A DNA stretch of 64,000 bases, taken from assembly GCA_045863555.1 (NCBI GenBank), contig BTUU01000002.1:62001-126000 (forward strand), read 5' to 3'. Under the pieces are notes generated by a model. It made no database searches, was not told where the DNA came from, and saw only the letters and a list, made by a program, of their open reading frames with translations. This document shows positions 17,859 through 26,414 of the stretch, one piece after another. The position numbers were made by a program, and so were the translations under genes. Origin of the DNA: JACRLV01 sp045863555. Its GTDB lineage: Bacteria; Planctomycetota; Phycisphaerae; UBA1845; Fen-1342. Numbering within the stretch: the stretch's first letter is position 1; each line of letters starts with the position of its first letter.

Positions 17859-20513
17859 ATGACGTCGCAATCCACCGGAACCGCACGGTTGCCGGTTCGA
17901 TTCCTCGCCATACTCACCATCGCGAGTTCCGTCGCGCTGACGTCTCCCGCCCGGGCCCAATGTGAGCCCGGTTGGCTCCAGACGGACAGCTTTCCGGGTG
18001 TGTTCGGCGGGTCGGAGTCGGTCCACGCGAGCGCCCTCTGGGATCCCGACGGCGCCGGGCCGCGCAGGCCGATCGTCGTCCTGGGCGGTTCGTTTCAGTC
18101 TGCGGGCCCGCTGATGGGGACGTGCATCGTCGGCTGGGATCCATCCGATGGATCCTGGCACTCGTTCGGCACGTTCACCGGCGAGGTCCGCGCGCTGGCC
18201 GTGCTTCAAGACGGTAGTCTCATCGCGGGCGGATCGTTCACCTCCGCCGCCGGCGTGCCCGCGTCGAATATCGCGCGCTGGGATGGAAACACCTGGTCGC
18301 CCCTCGCGCAGGGAACCGGTGGAACCGTCAAGGCGCTCGTCGTCATGCCCGACGGAAACCTGGTTGCCGGCGGGCAGTTCGTATGGGCCGGGAGTCGGTC
18401 CGCGCTGCGGATCGCGCGCTGGGACGGCAGCGCCTGGTTTCCGCTCGGTTCGGGGATGAGTGATGAGGTTCTCGCATTGCACGTCACACCCGGCGGCGAG
18501 CTGATCGCGGGCGGGGCTTTTCTGATGTCCGGAGTAATCAGCCTCAACCGTGTCGCGCGCTGGGATGGGACCACCTGGTCTCCATTCGGCGTGGGCATGG
18601 GCGGAGCCGTGGCCAGCCTCGCGACCACACCCGAAGGTGAGCTCATCGCGGGTGGAAGGTTCACGACGGCTGGCGGCGCAACGGCGAATTACGTGGCCCG
18701 CTGGGACGGAGCGAACTGGTCGCCGCTCGGGTCGATCGCGCGATCGTCGCTCAACAGCGTCGATTCGCTCCGGTACATCGAGGAATCCGGACTCATCGCG
18801 TGCGGGCGTTTTCTGTCCGCCGACGGAGTCACGCTCAGCAACATCGCCCGCTGGAACGGCGCTTCGTGGCTGCCGCTCGGCACGGGGATCGGTGTGGCCG
18901 GTCTCACGCTGCTCGAAATCCCGGACGGACGGCTCCTGTGCGGCGGCAGCTTCTCCAGCGCCGGCGGCGCCGGCGCTTACGGCATCGCCGTCTGGGACGG
19001 GACGGCCTGGAAGTGCGCGGGATCGGGCCTGAACCGGGAGGTCTATGCCCTGCTCGTGCTGCCCGAAGGCCGCGTAGTCGCCGGAGGCAGCTTTTCGGTG
19101 GCCGGTGGGGCTCCGAACCGCGGCATCGCGAAGTGGACCGGTGCGTCCTGGTTACCCTTCGAGTCAGGGGTCGGCGGGTCCGTGTTCGACCTGGCATTCG
19201 CGCCAAACGGAGACATTCTCGCGGGTGGCGATTTCCGCACGGCCGGGTCGATCAGCGCCGATCGAATCGCGCGCTGGGACGGCGACGAGTGGCACGCGCT
19301 GGGCGGCGGCGTGTCCGGTGACGTGAAGGCCATCGTGGCGATGCCGGACGGCGATGTCATCGCGGCCGGCGCGTTCGCCTTCGCCGGAGGAGACCCGATG
19401 GCCCATATCGCCCGCTGGGACGGAGAGGAGTGGTTTCCGCTCGGCCCCGGTCTCAACGGCGATGTGAATGCGCTGGCCGTCCTGGCCGGCGGCGATCTCG
19501 TCGCGGGCGGCGTGTTCTCCTTCGCGGGCGACCTGCCGGTCAACCGCGTCGCTCGCTGGGACGGGTCAAACTGGCACCCCATGAATTCGGGCATGACCGG
19601 CGGCGTCGAGTCCCTGCTCGCGCTCCCGGGCGGCGAACTCGTCGCCGCGGGTGGCTTTCAGTACGCGGGCGACAACGTCGTCAATAACATCGCGCTGTGG
19701 AACGGCGCAGACTGGCTGCCGCTCGGCGACGGCACGAATGGCTATGTCGATTCACTCACCCTGCTCGCGACGGGCGAACTTGCCGCCGGCGGAACGTTCA
19801 CGGAGGCAGGCAGCGTCCCGGTCGACCGTGTGGCCATCTGGGATGGTACGGAGTGGCGCGCCCTTGCCCCCGGCATCGGCGGAGTAACATTCCCGCGGGT
19901 ACGCGCGCTCGGCGGATTGCCCAATGGCGACCTCGTGGCCGGCGGGCATTTCCTCACCGTCAACGGCCTGATCTCGCCGTACTTCGCCCACTGGTCGTTC
20001 GATGCGATGCCGTGGGTCGCGGTTCCGCCGCTCTCGCAATTCCGCACGATCGGCCGCACGGTGACGCTTACCGCGACGCCCGCCAACGGATACGACGACG
20101 TGGCGTGGCGCTGGCAGCGCGACGGCGTCGATGTTGTCGATGGACCGGGGGGCGCCGGCAGCGGCGGCGGCACCGTCAGCGGATCGACCGGCGTGCTCGA
20201 TTCGCCGACGCGCGGCGTCCCGGCCGCGCTGGTCATCGAAGCAGCCCAGGCGTCGGATGCCGGCGCCTACCGCTGCATCTTCTCGAACCCGTGCGGCGAA
20301 GTGACGAGCAACCAGGGCCTACTCACCCTGGGGCCGTGCATGGCCGACTTGACGGGCGACCTCGAGGTCAGTCTGACCGATCTATCGATACTCCTGGCCC
20401 ATTTCGGTTCGACTGATGCCGATCCGGAGGACGGCGATCTCGACGCGGACGGCGATGTCGACATCTCCGACCTGGCGGCCATGCTGGCGCAGTTCGGCAC
20501 GCCGTGCCCCTGA
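17859..20513 (+). CDS. Large repeat protein with Ig-like and dockerin ends
   Basis: The 884-residue exported protein starts at the ATG at 17859 behind GGGAG, giving a signal peptide ending SPARAQ. From about residue 60 to 720 it carries some 14 repeats of about 45 residues (IARWDG-W-PLG-G--G-V-AL---P-G-L-AGG-F--AG), which suggests beta-propeller or delta-60-like folds. An Ig-like domain follows (TVTLTATPANGYDDVAWRWQ, DAGAYRCIFSN). The end holds two calcium segments, DLTGDLEVSLTDLSILLAHF and DLDADGDVDISDLAAMLAQF. Binding partners are unknown. Confidence 0.88.
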   Translation: MTSQSTGTARLPVRFLAILTIASSVALTSPARAQCEPGWLQTDSFPGVFGGSESVHASALWDPDGAGPRRPIVVLGGSFQSAGPLMGTCIVGWDPSDGSWHSFGTFTGEVRALAVLQDGSLIAGGSFTSAAGVPASNIARWDGNTWSPLAQGTGGTVKALVVMPDGNLVAGGQFVWAGSRSALRIARWDGSAWFPLGSGMSDEVLALHVTPGGELIAGGAFLMSGVISLNRVARWDGTTWSPFGVGMGGAVASLATTPEGELIAGGRFTTAGGATANYVARWDGANWSPLGSIARSSLNSVDSLRYIEESGLIACGRFLSADGVTLSNIARWNGASWLPLGTGIGVAGLTLLEIPDGRLLCGGSFSSAGGAGAYGIAVWDGTAWKCAGSGLNREVYALLVLPEGRVVAGGSFSVAGGAPNRGIAKWTGASWLPFESGVGGSVFDLAFAPNGDILAGGDFRTAGSISADRIARWDGDEWHALGGGVSGDVKAIVAMPDGDVIAAGAFAFAGGDPMAHIARWDGEEWFPLGPGLNGDVNALAVLAGGDLVAGGVFSFAGDLPVNRVARWDGSNWHPMNSGMTGGVESLLALPGGELVAAGGFQYAGDNVVNNIALWNGADWLPLGDGTNGYVDSLTLLATGELAAGGTFTEAGSVPVDRVAIWDGTEWRALAPGIGGVTFPRVRALGGLPNGDLVAGGHFLTVNGLISPYFAHWSFDAMPWVAVPPLSQFRTIGRTVTLTATPANGYDDVAWRWQRDGVDVVDGPGGAGSGGGTVSGSTGVLDSPTRGVPAALVIEAAQASDAGAYRCIFSNPCGEVTSNQGLLTLGPCMADLTGDLEVSLTDLSILLAHFGSTDADPEDGDLDADGDVDISDLAAMLAQFGTPCP

Positions 20514-20573
20514 GTCACTCACCGCGAGAAGTGCGATACGGGCCGGCGTTCTTCGCAGAAACAAGTGAGTGAC
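20514..20573 (+). terminator. Long-arm inverted repeat after repeat protein
   Basis: The nine-base arms GTCACTCAC and GTGAGTGAC are perfectly complementary and start directly after the stop codon. A second imperfect pair (GCGAGAAG with TTCTTCGC) is nested inside. No T-run follows. It is probably a terminator-like or RNA-stabilising structure of the upstream gene. Confidence 0.5.
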
Positions 20574-20797
20574 CGGTTGTATTCCGTGCGCTGCGTTCCC
20601 GAGAAAACCGTCACAATTCCGCGCCGCCCGATTCGTCGGCAAGTCGCCATAACCATCCCTCTGGAACCGACTTCCGTTGCCGCACGGATCGGATCCCCGT
20701 TTCGGCCGCCCGATGAGTGGATTCCAGAAATCGGCGCTCCTACGATCCGGCGGATTCGTTCGAGCCGACCACACGCGTCATCACGAGGATTATCCCA

Positions 20798-21370
20798 ATG
20801 TCCGCAACCCGGTTATTCCGTATCCAGTCGATCGCCGGCTTCGCACTCGCCGCTCTGACGATTGACCCGGTTTTCGCCCACGAATTGCTCGTGAGTCGCA
20901 CGCCGGAGAACGCGATCCGGATGGAGATGATCAACGGGCCGATCTACCACCTCGAGCCGTCGGAGTTTCCGGAGTTTCCGGGCTTCGTCTCGTTTGATCC
21001 TGGGTTTGTCGCCCTTGCGGTCGACGATCCCGGCACGGATCGCTTCCGCCTGCCCGACGCCTCGGATATCGAATTCGTCCTGATCGGCGCGGAACCCCAC
21101 ATCCAGGTCTGGAACGATACCGGCACGGCGCCGATGCTCATCGGCGAAACATTCTCGATCGGCGTGCCTCTCTTTCACGCGCACCCGGTCTGGCACAGCC
21201 CCGACGGGACGCCGGGTGAGCACTACCACCTCCAGATCCAGCTCCGCGATCGCGCGGGCCTGGTCGCGGACAGCCCGGTCTACACCGTCGGCTTCGAGCC
21301 GGTGCCGGAACCGGCGTCGCTCGCCCTTCTGCTGATCGGCGGCGCGCTCGCGGGTCGGCGCTGGCGCTGA
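20798..21370 (+). CDS. PEP-CTERM sorted exported protein
   Basis: The 190-residue protein starts at the ATG at 20798 after GAGGA and has a signal peptide (IAGFALAALTIDPVFA). The mature part has a His-rich segment (FHAHPVWHSPDGTPGEHYHL), a possible metal site. It ends in VPEPASLALLLIGGALAGRR-WR: a PEP motif, hydrophobic helix and basic tail, the classical PEP-CTERM signal for exosortase processing. Its neighbours use dockerin-like ends instead, so two sorting or attachment systems coexist. No exosortase is in the window. Confidence 0.88.
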   Translation: MSATRLFRIQSIAGFALAALTIDPVFAHELLVSRTPENAIRMEMINGPIYHLEPSEFPEFPGFVSFDPGFVALAVDDPGTDRFRLPDASDIEFVLIGAEPHIQVWNDTGTAPMLIGETFSIGVPLFHAHPVWHSPDGTPGEHYHLQIQLRDRAGLVADSPVYTVGFEPVPEPASLALLLIGGALAGRRWR

Positions 21371-21500
21371 GTCACCCGCCGCTGCCCGGATCGGCCGGCG
21401 TGCGGACTCCCGGCGCGCCCGCCGCGCGGACCCCGGGCGTGGCCGCCGCGGTCGAAAGGAAATTGGACATTCCACCCGCAGCGTGGTAAATCCCGCAGCC

Positions 21501-22184
21501 ATGACCGCGCATTTTGTGAATCTGCTGGACGATCTTCGCCGCCGCTCGCTGCGCATGGCCAGCATGGTCGAGGACATCGTGCACGAAGCCTGCGAGGCGA
21601 TCTTCGAAACCGACGAGATGCTCGCGCGCCGCATTGTCGCCCGCGACACCGAGGTCGACACCGAAGAGGTCGCGGTCGAAGCCGAGGTGATCCGGCTGAT
21701 GGCCCTCTACCAGCCCGTCGGCGTCGACCTCCGCCTGCTCTGCACCGTGCTGAAGGTCAACAACGACCTGGAGCGCATCGCGGACTGCGCGATCAACATC
21801 GGCGAGCGGGCTCGACATCTGGAAGTGCAGGCGCTCGCAAACGAAAACCCGCTGATCAAGCAGCTCTGCCCGCTCGTCCGCAAGCATCTCCGCAACGCGA
21901 TCCACGCTTACAGCATGGAGGATGCCAACGTCGCCCACCAGGTGCGGCGCGAGGAGGAGATGGTCGACACCCTCTACGCCGCGATCGTGCGCCGCGTCGT
22001 TGAGCAGGCCGCCGCCGAGCCGAGCTGCATGGCCGCCCATCTCGACGTTCTGTCCGTGGCGAAGAACCTCGAACGCATCGCGGACCACGCGACCAATATC
22101 GCCGAGGATGTGATCTACCTGACAACCGGATCGATCATCCGTCACCAGCCCCGCCCGACGGGCCCCGCCGATTCGGCGCCGTAG
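21501..22184 (+). CDS. phoU: PhoU-type phosphate regulator
   Basis: The 227-residue all-helical protein shows two PhoU repeats with the metal-binding signatures VNNDLERIADCAINIGERA (about 85-105) and AKNLERIADHATNIAEDVIY (about 190-210). PhoU tunes the Pst phosphate transporter and the PhoR sensor in the cytoplasm. No pst genes lie nearby. A GTG six codons earlier is an alternative start. Neither start has a clear ribosome site, so the ATG is preferred. Confidence 0.93.
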   Translation: MTAHFVNLLDDLRRRSLRMASMVEDIVHEACEAIFETDEMLARRIVARDTEVDTEEVAVEAEVIRLMALYQPVGVDLRLLCTVLKVNNDLERIADCAINIGERARHLEVQALANENPLIKQLCPLVRKHLRNAIHAYSMEDANVAHQVRREEEMVDTLYAAIVRRVVEQAAAEPSCMAAHLDVLSVAKNLERIADHATNIAEDVIYLTTGSIIRHQPRPTGPADSAP

Positions 22185-22186
22185 GT

Positions 22187-22960
22187 ATGCGTGCGCGCCG
22201 ACGCCCATCCGAATCAAGCCCTTCGACCCGCGCGCGGGCGCCGCGCAAACGGACTGGAAACCCGGAGCGAAGAGCGAATTCACAGCGCCGCGAGTCCCCG
22301 CGGCCGCGCCGCGCGAGAATCACCGCCATCCTGCGGCAGCTTCACGCGACCTACCCCGAGGCGGATTGCGCCTTGCGGCACGCGAGCGCCTACCAGCTCC
22401 TCGTCGCCACGATCCTCTCGGCGCAATGCACGGATGTGCGCGTAAATCTTGTAACTCCCGGGCTCTTTGCGCGCTATCCCGACGCGCGAGCCCTCGCCGC
22501 GGCGGACTCCGCCGAACTCGAGGAGATCATCCGCTCGACCGGCTTTTTCCGGAACAAGGCCCGGAACCTGATCGGCATGGCGCGGCGCGTGTGCGAGGTG
22601 TACGGCGGCGACATTCCCGCGACCATGGATGACCTGCTGACGCTCCCCGGCGTCGCGCGGAAGACCGCCAACTGCGTGCTGGGGACCTGGTTTCGCACGA
22701 ACGAGGGGATCGTCGTCGATACGCACGTCGGCCGCCTCGCCCAGCGCCTGGGCCTGCTCGAAACCGCGCGGGACGACAAGGATGCGGTGCGGATCGAGCA
22801 GGATCTGATGACTCTGGTCCCGCGTGAGGACTGGACGTGGATCTCCCATGCCCTGATCGACCACGGCCGCGCGATCTGCATCGCCCGCAAGCCGCGTTGC
22901 ACCGACTGTCCGATTTCCCGCGAGTGCCCGTCGGCGCTCGCGCCGGAAGCGCAAGCGTGA
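22187..22960 (+). CDS. nth: Endonuclease III
   Basis: The 257-residue DNA glycosylase/AP lyase has a helix-hairpin-helix (LPGVARKTANCVLG) with catalytic Lys near 159, the Asp in VVDTHVGRLAQRLGL near 178, and a 4Fe-4S cluster with perfect C-x6-C-x2-C-x5-C spacing at 231, 238, 241 and 247. It removes oxidised pyrimidines in base-excision repair. About 40 Arg-rich residues precede the core, longer than in Escherichia coli Nth. The start lies 2 bases after phoU. The stop overlaps the possible start of the next gene. Confidence 0.95.
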   Translation: MRARRRPSESSPSTRARAPRKRTGNPERRANSQRRESPRPRRARITAILRQLHATYPEADCALRHASAYQLLVATILSAQCTDVRVNLVTPGLFARYPDARALAAADSAELEEIIRSTGFFRNKARNLIGMARRVCEVYGGDIPATMDDLLTLPGVARKTANCVLGTWFRTNEGIVVDTHVGRLAQRLGLLETARDDKDAVRIEQDLMTLVPREDWTWISHALIDHGRAICIARKPRCTDCPISRECPSALAPEAQA

Positions 22961-22986
22961 TGGAGACTTCCACCCAGGGGGGCCGT

Positions 22987-23925
22987 ATGACATTCCGCAC
23001 GATGACGGTAATCGCGGTCCTGATGGGAATCGCGACCACGCTGACCGCCTGCCGACAGAACCAGCCGGCCCGACCCGGCCCGGCGGCGGACGCGAAGTTG
23101 ATGCCGATCGAGCCCGAACACGTGCACACCGTCGCGCCCGGGGTCATCAGCGGCGGCGAACCGGAGGGTGTCGCAGCGTTCGAGTGGCTTCACCAGCAGG
23201 GCGTCCGGACGATCATCTCCGTCGACGGAATGAAGCCGGACCTCGTGCTCGCGCGGCAGTATGGAATCCGCTATGTCCATCTCCCGATCCAGTATCGCGG
23301 CGTCCCCGCCGAACGCAGACTCGCGCTCGCAAAGGCCATTCGCGATCTTCCCGGCACGGTCTACGTGCATTGCCATCACGGGCTTCACCGCGGCCCCGCG
23401 GCCGTCGCAGCCGCGATGGTGACGCTCGGGCGGATGACGCCGGAGCAGGGCACGGCCTTCCTGCACGAAGCCGGCACATCGCCGAACTACCCGGGACTCT
23501 TCGGCGACGTCGCGAGCGCGAAAACGGCGACCGCGGCCGAACTGGACGCGTTTCAATGCGAATGGCCGGAGCAATGGCAGACCGGCGGCGTGGTCGCGGC
23601 CATGGCCGAGATTGATCGGGCTTTCGAATCGCTGAACATCGTGCGCACGGCGGGCTGGACGACGTCGGCGGAGCATCCGGATCTCGTCGGGGCGAACGAA
23701 GCAACGCTGCTGATGGAGCGATTCCACGAACTGCTGCGCGAAGACGAGAAAAAGGAGTGGCCCGCCGACTACCGCGACTGGCTCAACGCTGCGGAGACGG
23801 CGGCGGAGGGTATCCGCAGCGAGCTGAAGGGCGGGCATTCGACCGAGGCGCTGGACCGGAACTGGACGGCGCTGAAGCAGACGTGTTCGGATTGTCACGC
23901 GAAATACCGCAACCTCATCTGGTAG
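22987..23925 (+). CDS. Lipoprotein tyrosine phosphatase fused to cytochrome c tail
   Basis: The 312-residue protein has a lipoprotein signal with lipobox LTAC (Cys 22). A dual-specificity/tyrosine phosphatase-like domain follows, with HCx5R signature VHCHHGLHRGP (Cys 129, Arg 135). A C-terminal helical region ends in LKQTCSDCHAKYR, with a CxxCH haem site at 300-304 placed as in class II cytochromes (c'/c556). The likely location is the periplasm or the outer face of a membrane. An upstream ATG at 22960 overlapping the nth stop is an alternative start. The chosen start gives a normal-length signal. The substrate is unknown. Confidence 0.82.
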   Translation: MTFRTMTVIAVLMGIATTLTACRQNQPARPGPAADAKLMPIEPEHVHTVAPGVISGGEPEGVAAFEWLHQQGVRTIISVDGMKPDLVLARQYGIRYVHLPIQYRGVPAERRLALAKAIRDLPGTVYVHCHHGLHRGPAAVAAAMVTLGRMTPEQGTAFLHEAGTSPNYPGLFGDVASAKTATAAELDAFQCEWPEQWQTGGVVAAMAEIDRAFESLNIVRTAGWTTSAEHPDLVGANEATLLMERFHELLREDEKKEWPADYRDWLNAAETAAEGIRSELKGGHSTEALDRNWTALKQTCSDCHAKYRNLIW

Positions 23926-23951
23926 CCCGCCCGCGTCTCGGAGGAACAACG

Positions 23952-24797
23952 ATGCGACGATGTTCACTCGCGGCGAGCCTGTTGCTGGCCGCCGCGCTCA
24001 CCGGCTGCACCTCCGATCGCGCCGCGGTCGCCCCGGCTGCGGCGCCGCGAGACGCGCACGAGGGGCTCGATGCCACGCTGTGGATGCAGACATCCGCCGA
24101 GTACCAGATGCTCTGCCGGGCCGCCTACCGCGGCGCGGCCGCATCATTGGATCGCGCGCTCGGCGATCCGACGTGGACCGCGTCGCTCGAGCAGACGACC
24201 GTCAGCGACGGCATGCCGCCCGCGATCATCGTCGATGTCGACGAGACCGTGCTCGACAACTCGCCGTTCCAGGGCCGCGTCGTGCGCGAGCGCACGCGCT
24301 TCTCGCCGCAACTCTGGCAGCAGTGGGTGAGTCAGGCGAGCGCCCCGGCGCTCCCCGGCGCCGTCGAGTTCCTCCGAGACGCGGCCCAGCGCGGCGTCGC
24401 GGTCTTCTACGTGACCAACCGCTCGGCCGCTTCCGAAGACGCGACCCGCCGAAACCTCGCGGCGCTCGGGTTCCCGCTCGCATCGTCGACGGATGTCGTG
24501 CTCACGGAGGGCGAGAATGGCTGGACTTCCGACAAGACGGCGCGCCGCGTGCTGATCGCGTCGAAGTACCGCGTGCTGCTGCTGATCGGCGACGACCTCG
24601 GCGATTTCCTGTCCGGCGCGAAGGACACGCCGGAAAATCGCCGCGCGGCCGCCGAAAAGCACGCCGAGCGCTTCGGCGTGAATTGGATCCTCCTCCCGAA
24701 TCCCGCGTACGGTTCGTGGGAGCGGGCGCTTTACCCGCCGAAATCGGCCGATGACGAAGCGCTCGCCCGCAAATTCGCGCGAATTCGCGCATTCTGA
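23952..24797 (+). CDS. Acid phosphatase lipoprotein, e(P4)/HAD family
   Basis: The 281-residue protein follows GGAGG and has lipobox LTGC (Cys 19). The HAD catalytic motif I is VDVDETVLDNS (DxDET at 95-99), with FYVTNRSAA as motif II and LLIGDDLGDF as the acidic motif. This set matches the class C acid phosphatase/5'-nucleotidase e(P4) family, outer-membrane lipoproteins that dephosphorylate nucleotides such as NMN. It lies 26 bases after the phosphatase-cytochrome gene, so the two phosphatase lipoproteins probably share a transcript. Confidence 0.9.
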   Translation: MRRCSLAASLLLAAALTGCTSDRAAVAPAAAPRDAHEGLDATLWMQTSAEYQMLCRAAYRGAAASLDRALGDPTWTASLEQTTVSDGMPPAIIVDVDETVLDNSPFQGRVVRERTRFSPQLWQQWVSQASAPALPGAVEFLRDAAQRGVAVFYVTNRSAASEDATRRNLAALGFPLASSTDVVLTEGENGWTSDKTARRVLIASKYRVLLLIGDDLGDFLSGAKDTPENRRAAAEKHAERFGVNWILLPNPAYGSWERALYPPKSADDEALARKFARIRAF

Positions 24798-25147
24798 GCC
24801 GTTTTCCCGCCGGTGCTCCTCCTGCGTATCCGCGGCCTCGCCGCGCCCCTCCGCTCTCTGAGGCTGGTGGAGGGGTCGACTTGCATTCGCCCGGCCCCAG
24901 GGTCGCCGCCGATCGCGGAAAACCGCCCAGATGTGTGCAAAAACCCGCAGTCGGGCGGCAAGGACACGCCGGATCCCCTTGGGTGCCGGTTTCGGCCATA
25001 CGGTTCCCCGAGGCACGAGCGGGAATGGAACTTGCTTCGCTTTCCAGCTTGCCAACGGGTTCCGGGGCCGTATTGGTAGGGAATCAACTCCGATCGTGCG
25101 CAAATGGCCTCGGTTCGTCCCGCACGTGACCGATGGGGAGGTCGCCC
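24798..25147. other. Intergenic region with one stem-loop
   Basis: This 350-base stretch holds no convincing gene. A CCCCTCC/GGAGGGG hairpin at 24846-24875 lies 48 bases after the phosphatase stop and may end that transcript. The rest should carry the promoter of the dockerin-type gene that follows. No clear promoter hexamers were identified. Confidence 0.5.
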
Positions 25148-26380
25148 ATGAGACGCTTGAGTTCGAATGACGGTCGGAGGCTCGCGCTGCTCACTGCCGC
25201 GCTCCTGGTGCCCGCGGCGTCGGCGACGGACTACACTTTCACGCTGGTCGACGCCTTCACGCCAAATTACGGCCTTCGCGAGTGCTATCTCTACGACATC
25301 AATGATGACGGCATGGCCTGTGGGGCCGCCACCATCGAGATTCGCTGGTCCGGCGGGACGATGATCACCTATACGGGCTTCACCTGGACGCCGGAAAGCG
25401 GAAAGACGCCCGCGGACATCTCCTGGCCGCACGGCTTGAACCAGACCGGGCTCGTCGCGGGGGTCAGCGCCATCTTCGATCTCAACACGCGGCAGCCGAC
25501 GACGGTCCCGCTCCTCCCCAACACGTACATGCCGCTGATCCTCCACGACGTGAACGACGCGGGCGTCGCCGTCGGCTCGGTGCAGATCTGCAACTGCTCG
25601 AACAGCCAGGGCTTTCTCCAGATTCCGTACGTCTGGGACGCCGCGAGCGGACCGCGGACCCTGCCCGTTCCCGGCGCGAATGGACTCGCGAGAATTACGA
25701 ACAGCGGTCTCGTCGTCGGCTGGATTGGTGGCAACTCGCAGGCGAACAGCTTTCTCTACGACCTCGAGACCGGCCAGTACACGCTCATGAGCGACGTGTT
25801 TTCGAGTCCGAACATCCAGACCACCGCGACCGACGTCACCGAGGATGGCGTGGTCGTCGGCGCGCGGCGCGAGAACAACGGGAACGTCACCTACGGCTAC
25901 ACGTGGTCGCCGGCGACCGGCGTCACACTGCTGCCGCTGCCGCCCGCTGGGTTTCAGCCGCATGTGCGGCCGACGAGCCTCAACCGCAGCGGCGTCATCG
26001 TCGGATCGATCTACGACATGAGCGGCTCGAGCCGGGCGTTCGTCTACGACGAGGCGCACGGTATCCGCGACCTGAACACGGTCTCCGATGCGCCGTCCAC
26101 GTTCACGATGATGACCGCCGTACGCGTGAACAGCGCCGGCTGGATCGCCGGCTACGGCTACGGCGGCGGGGGGATGTACAAGGGATACGTTTTGCGGCCG
26201 ATTGTCGCCGGCGATATCGATCGCGACGGCGACGTCGACCTCAGCGACCTCACCCTCCTGCTCAGCAGCTTCGGCGCGTGCAGCGGCGACGCGAACTTCG
26301 CCGTCGCGGCTGATCTCGACGGGAGCGGGTGCGTAGAACTGGCCGACCTGGCGGTGCTGCTGGCCAATTACGGCGCGTGA
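25148..26380 (+). CDS. Exported HAF-repeat protein with dockerin end
   Basis: The 410-residue protein starts at the ATG at 25148 behind GGGGAGGT rather than the ATG five codons earlier. After a signal peptide (LLTAALLVPAASA) it has HAF-type repeats built around DINDDGMACGAA, DVNDAGVAVGSV, DVTEDGVVVGAR and SLNRSGVIVGSI. This architecture is common in planctomycete extracellular proteins. The C-terminus holds the calcium pair DIDRDGDVDLSDLTLLLSSF and DLDGSGCVELADLAVLLANY. It is the first of three adjacent genes with nearly the same tail. Confidence 0.87.
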   Translation: MRRLSSNDGRRLALLTAALLVPAASATDYTFTLVDAFTPNYGLRECYLYDINDDGMACGAATIEIRWSGGTMITYTGFTWTPESGKTPADISWPHGLNQTGLVAGVSAIFDLNTRQPTTVPLLPNTYMPLILHDVNDAGVAVGSVQICNCSNSQGFLQIPYVWDAASGPRTLPVPGANGLARITNSGLVVGWIGGNSQANSFLYDLETGQYTLMSDVFSSPNIQTTATDVTEDGVVVGARRENNGNVTYGYTWSPATGVTLLPLPPAGFQPHVRPTSLNRSGVIVGSIYDMSGSSRAFVYDEAHGIRDLNTVSDAPSTFTMMTAVRVNSAGWIAGYGYGGGGMYKGYVLRPIVAGDIDRDGDVDLSDLTLLLSSFGACSGDANFAVAADLDGSGCVELADLAVLLANYGA

Positions 26381-26414
26381 TGCCGCGGAACCAATCTGAA
26401 ATCGGGGAGAGAGA

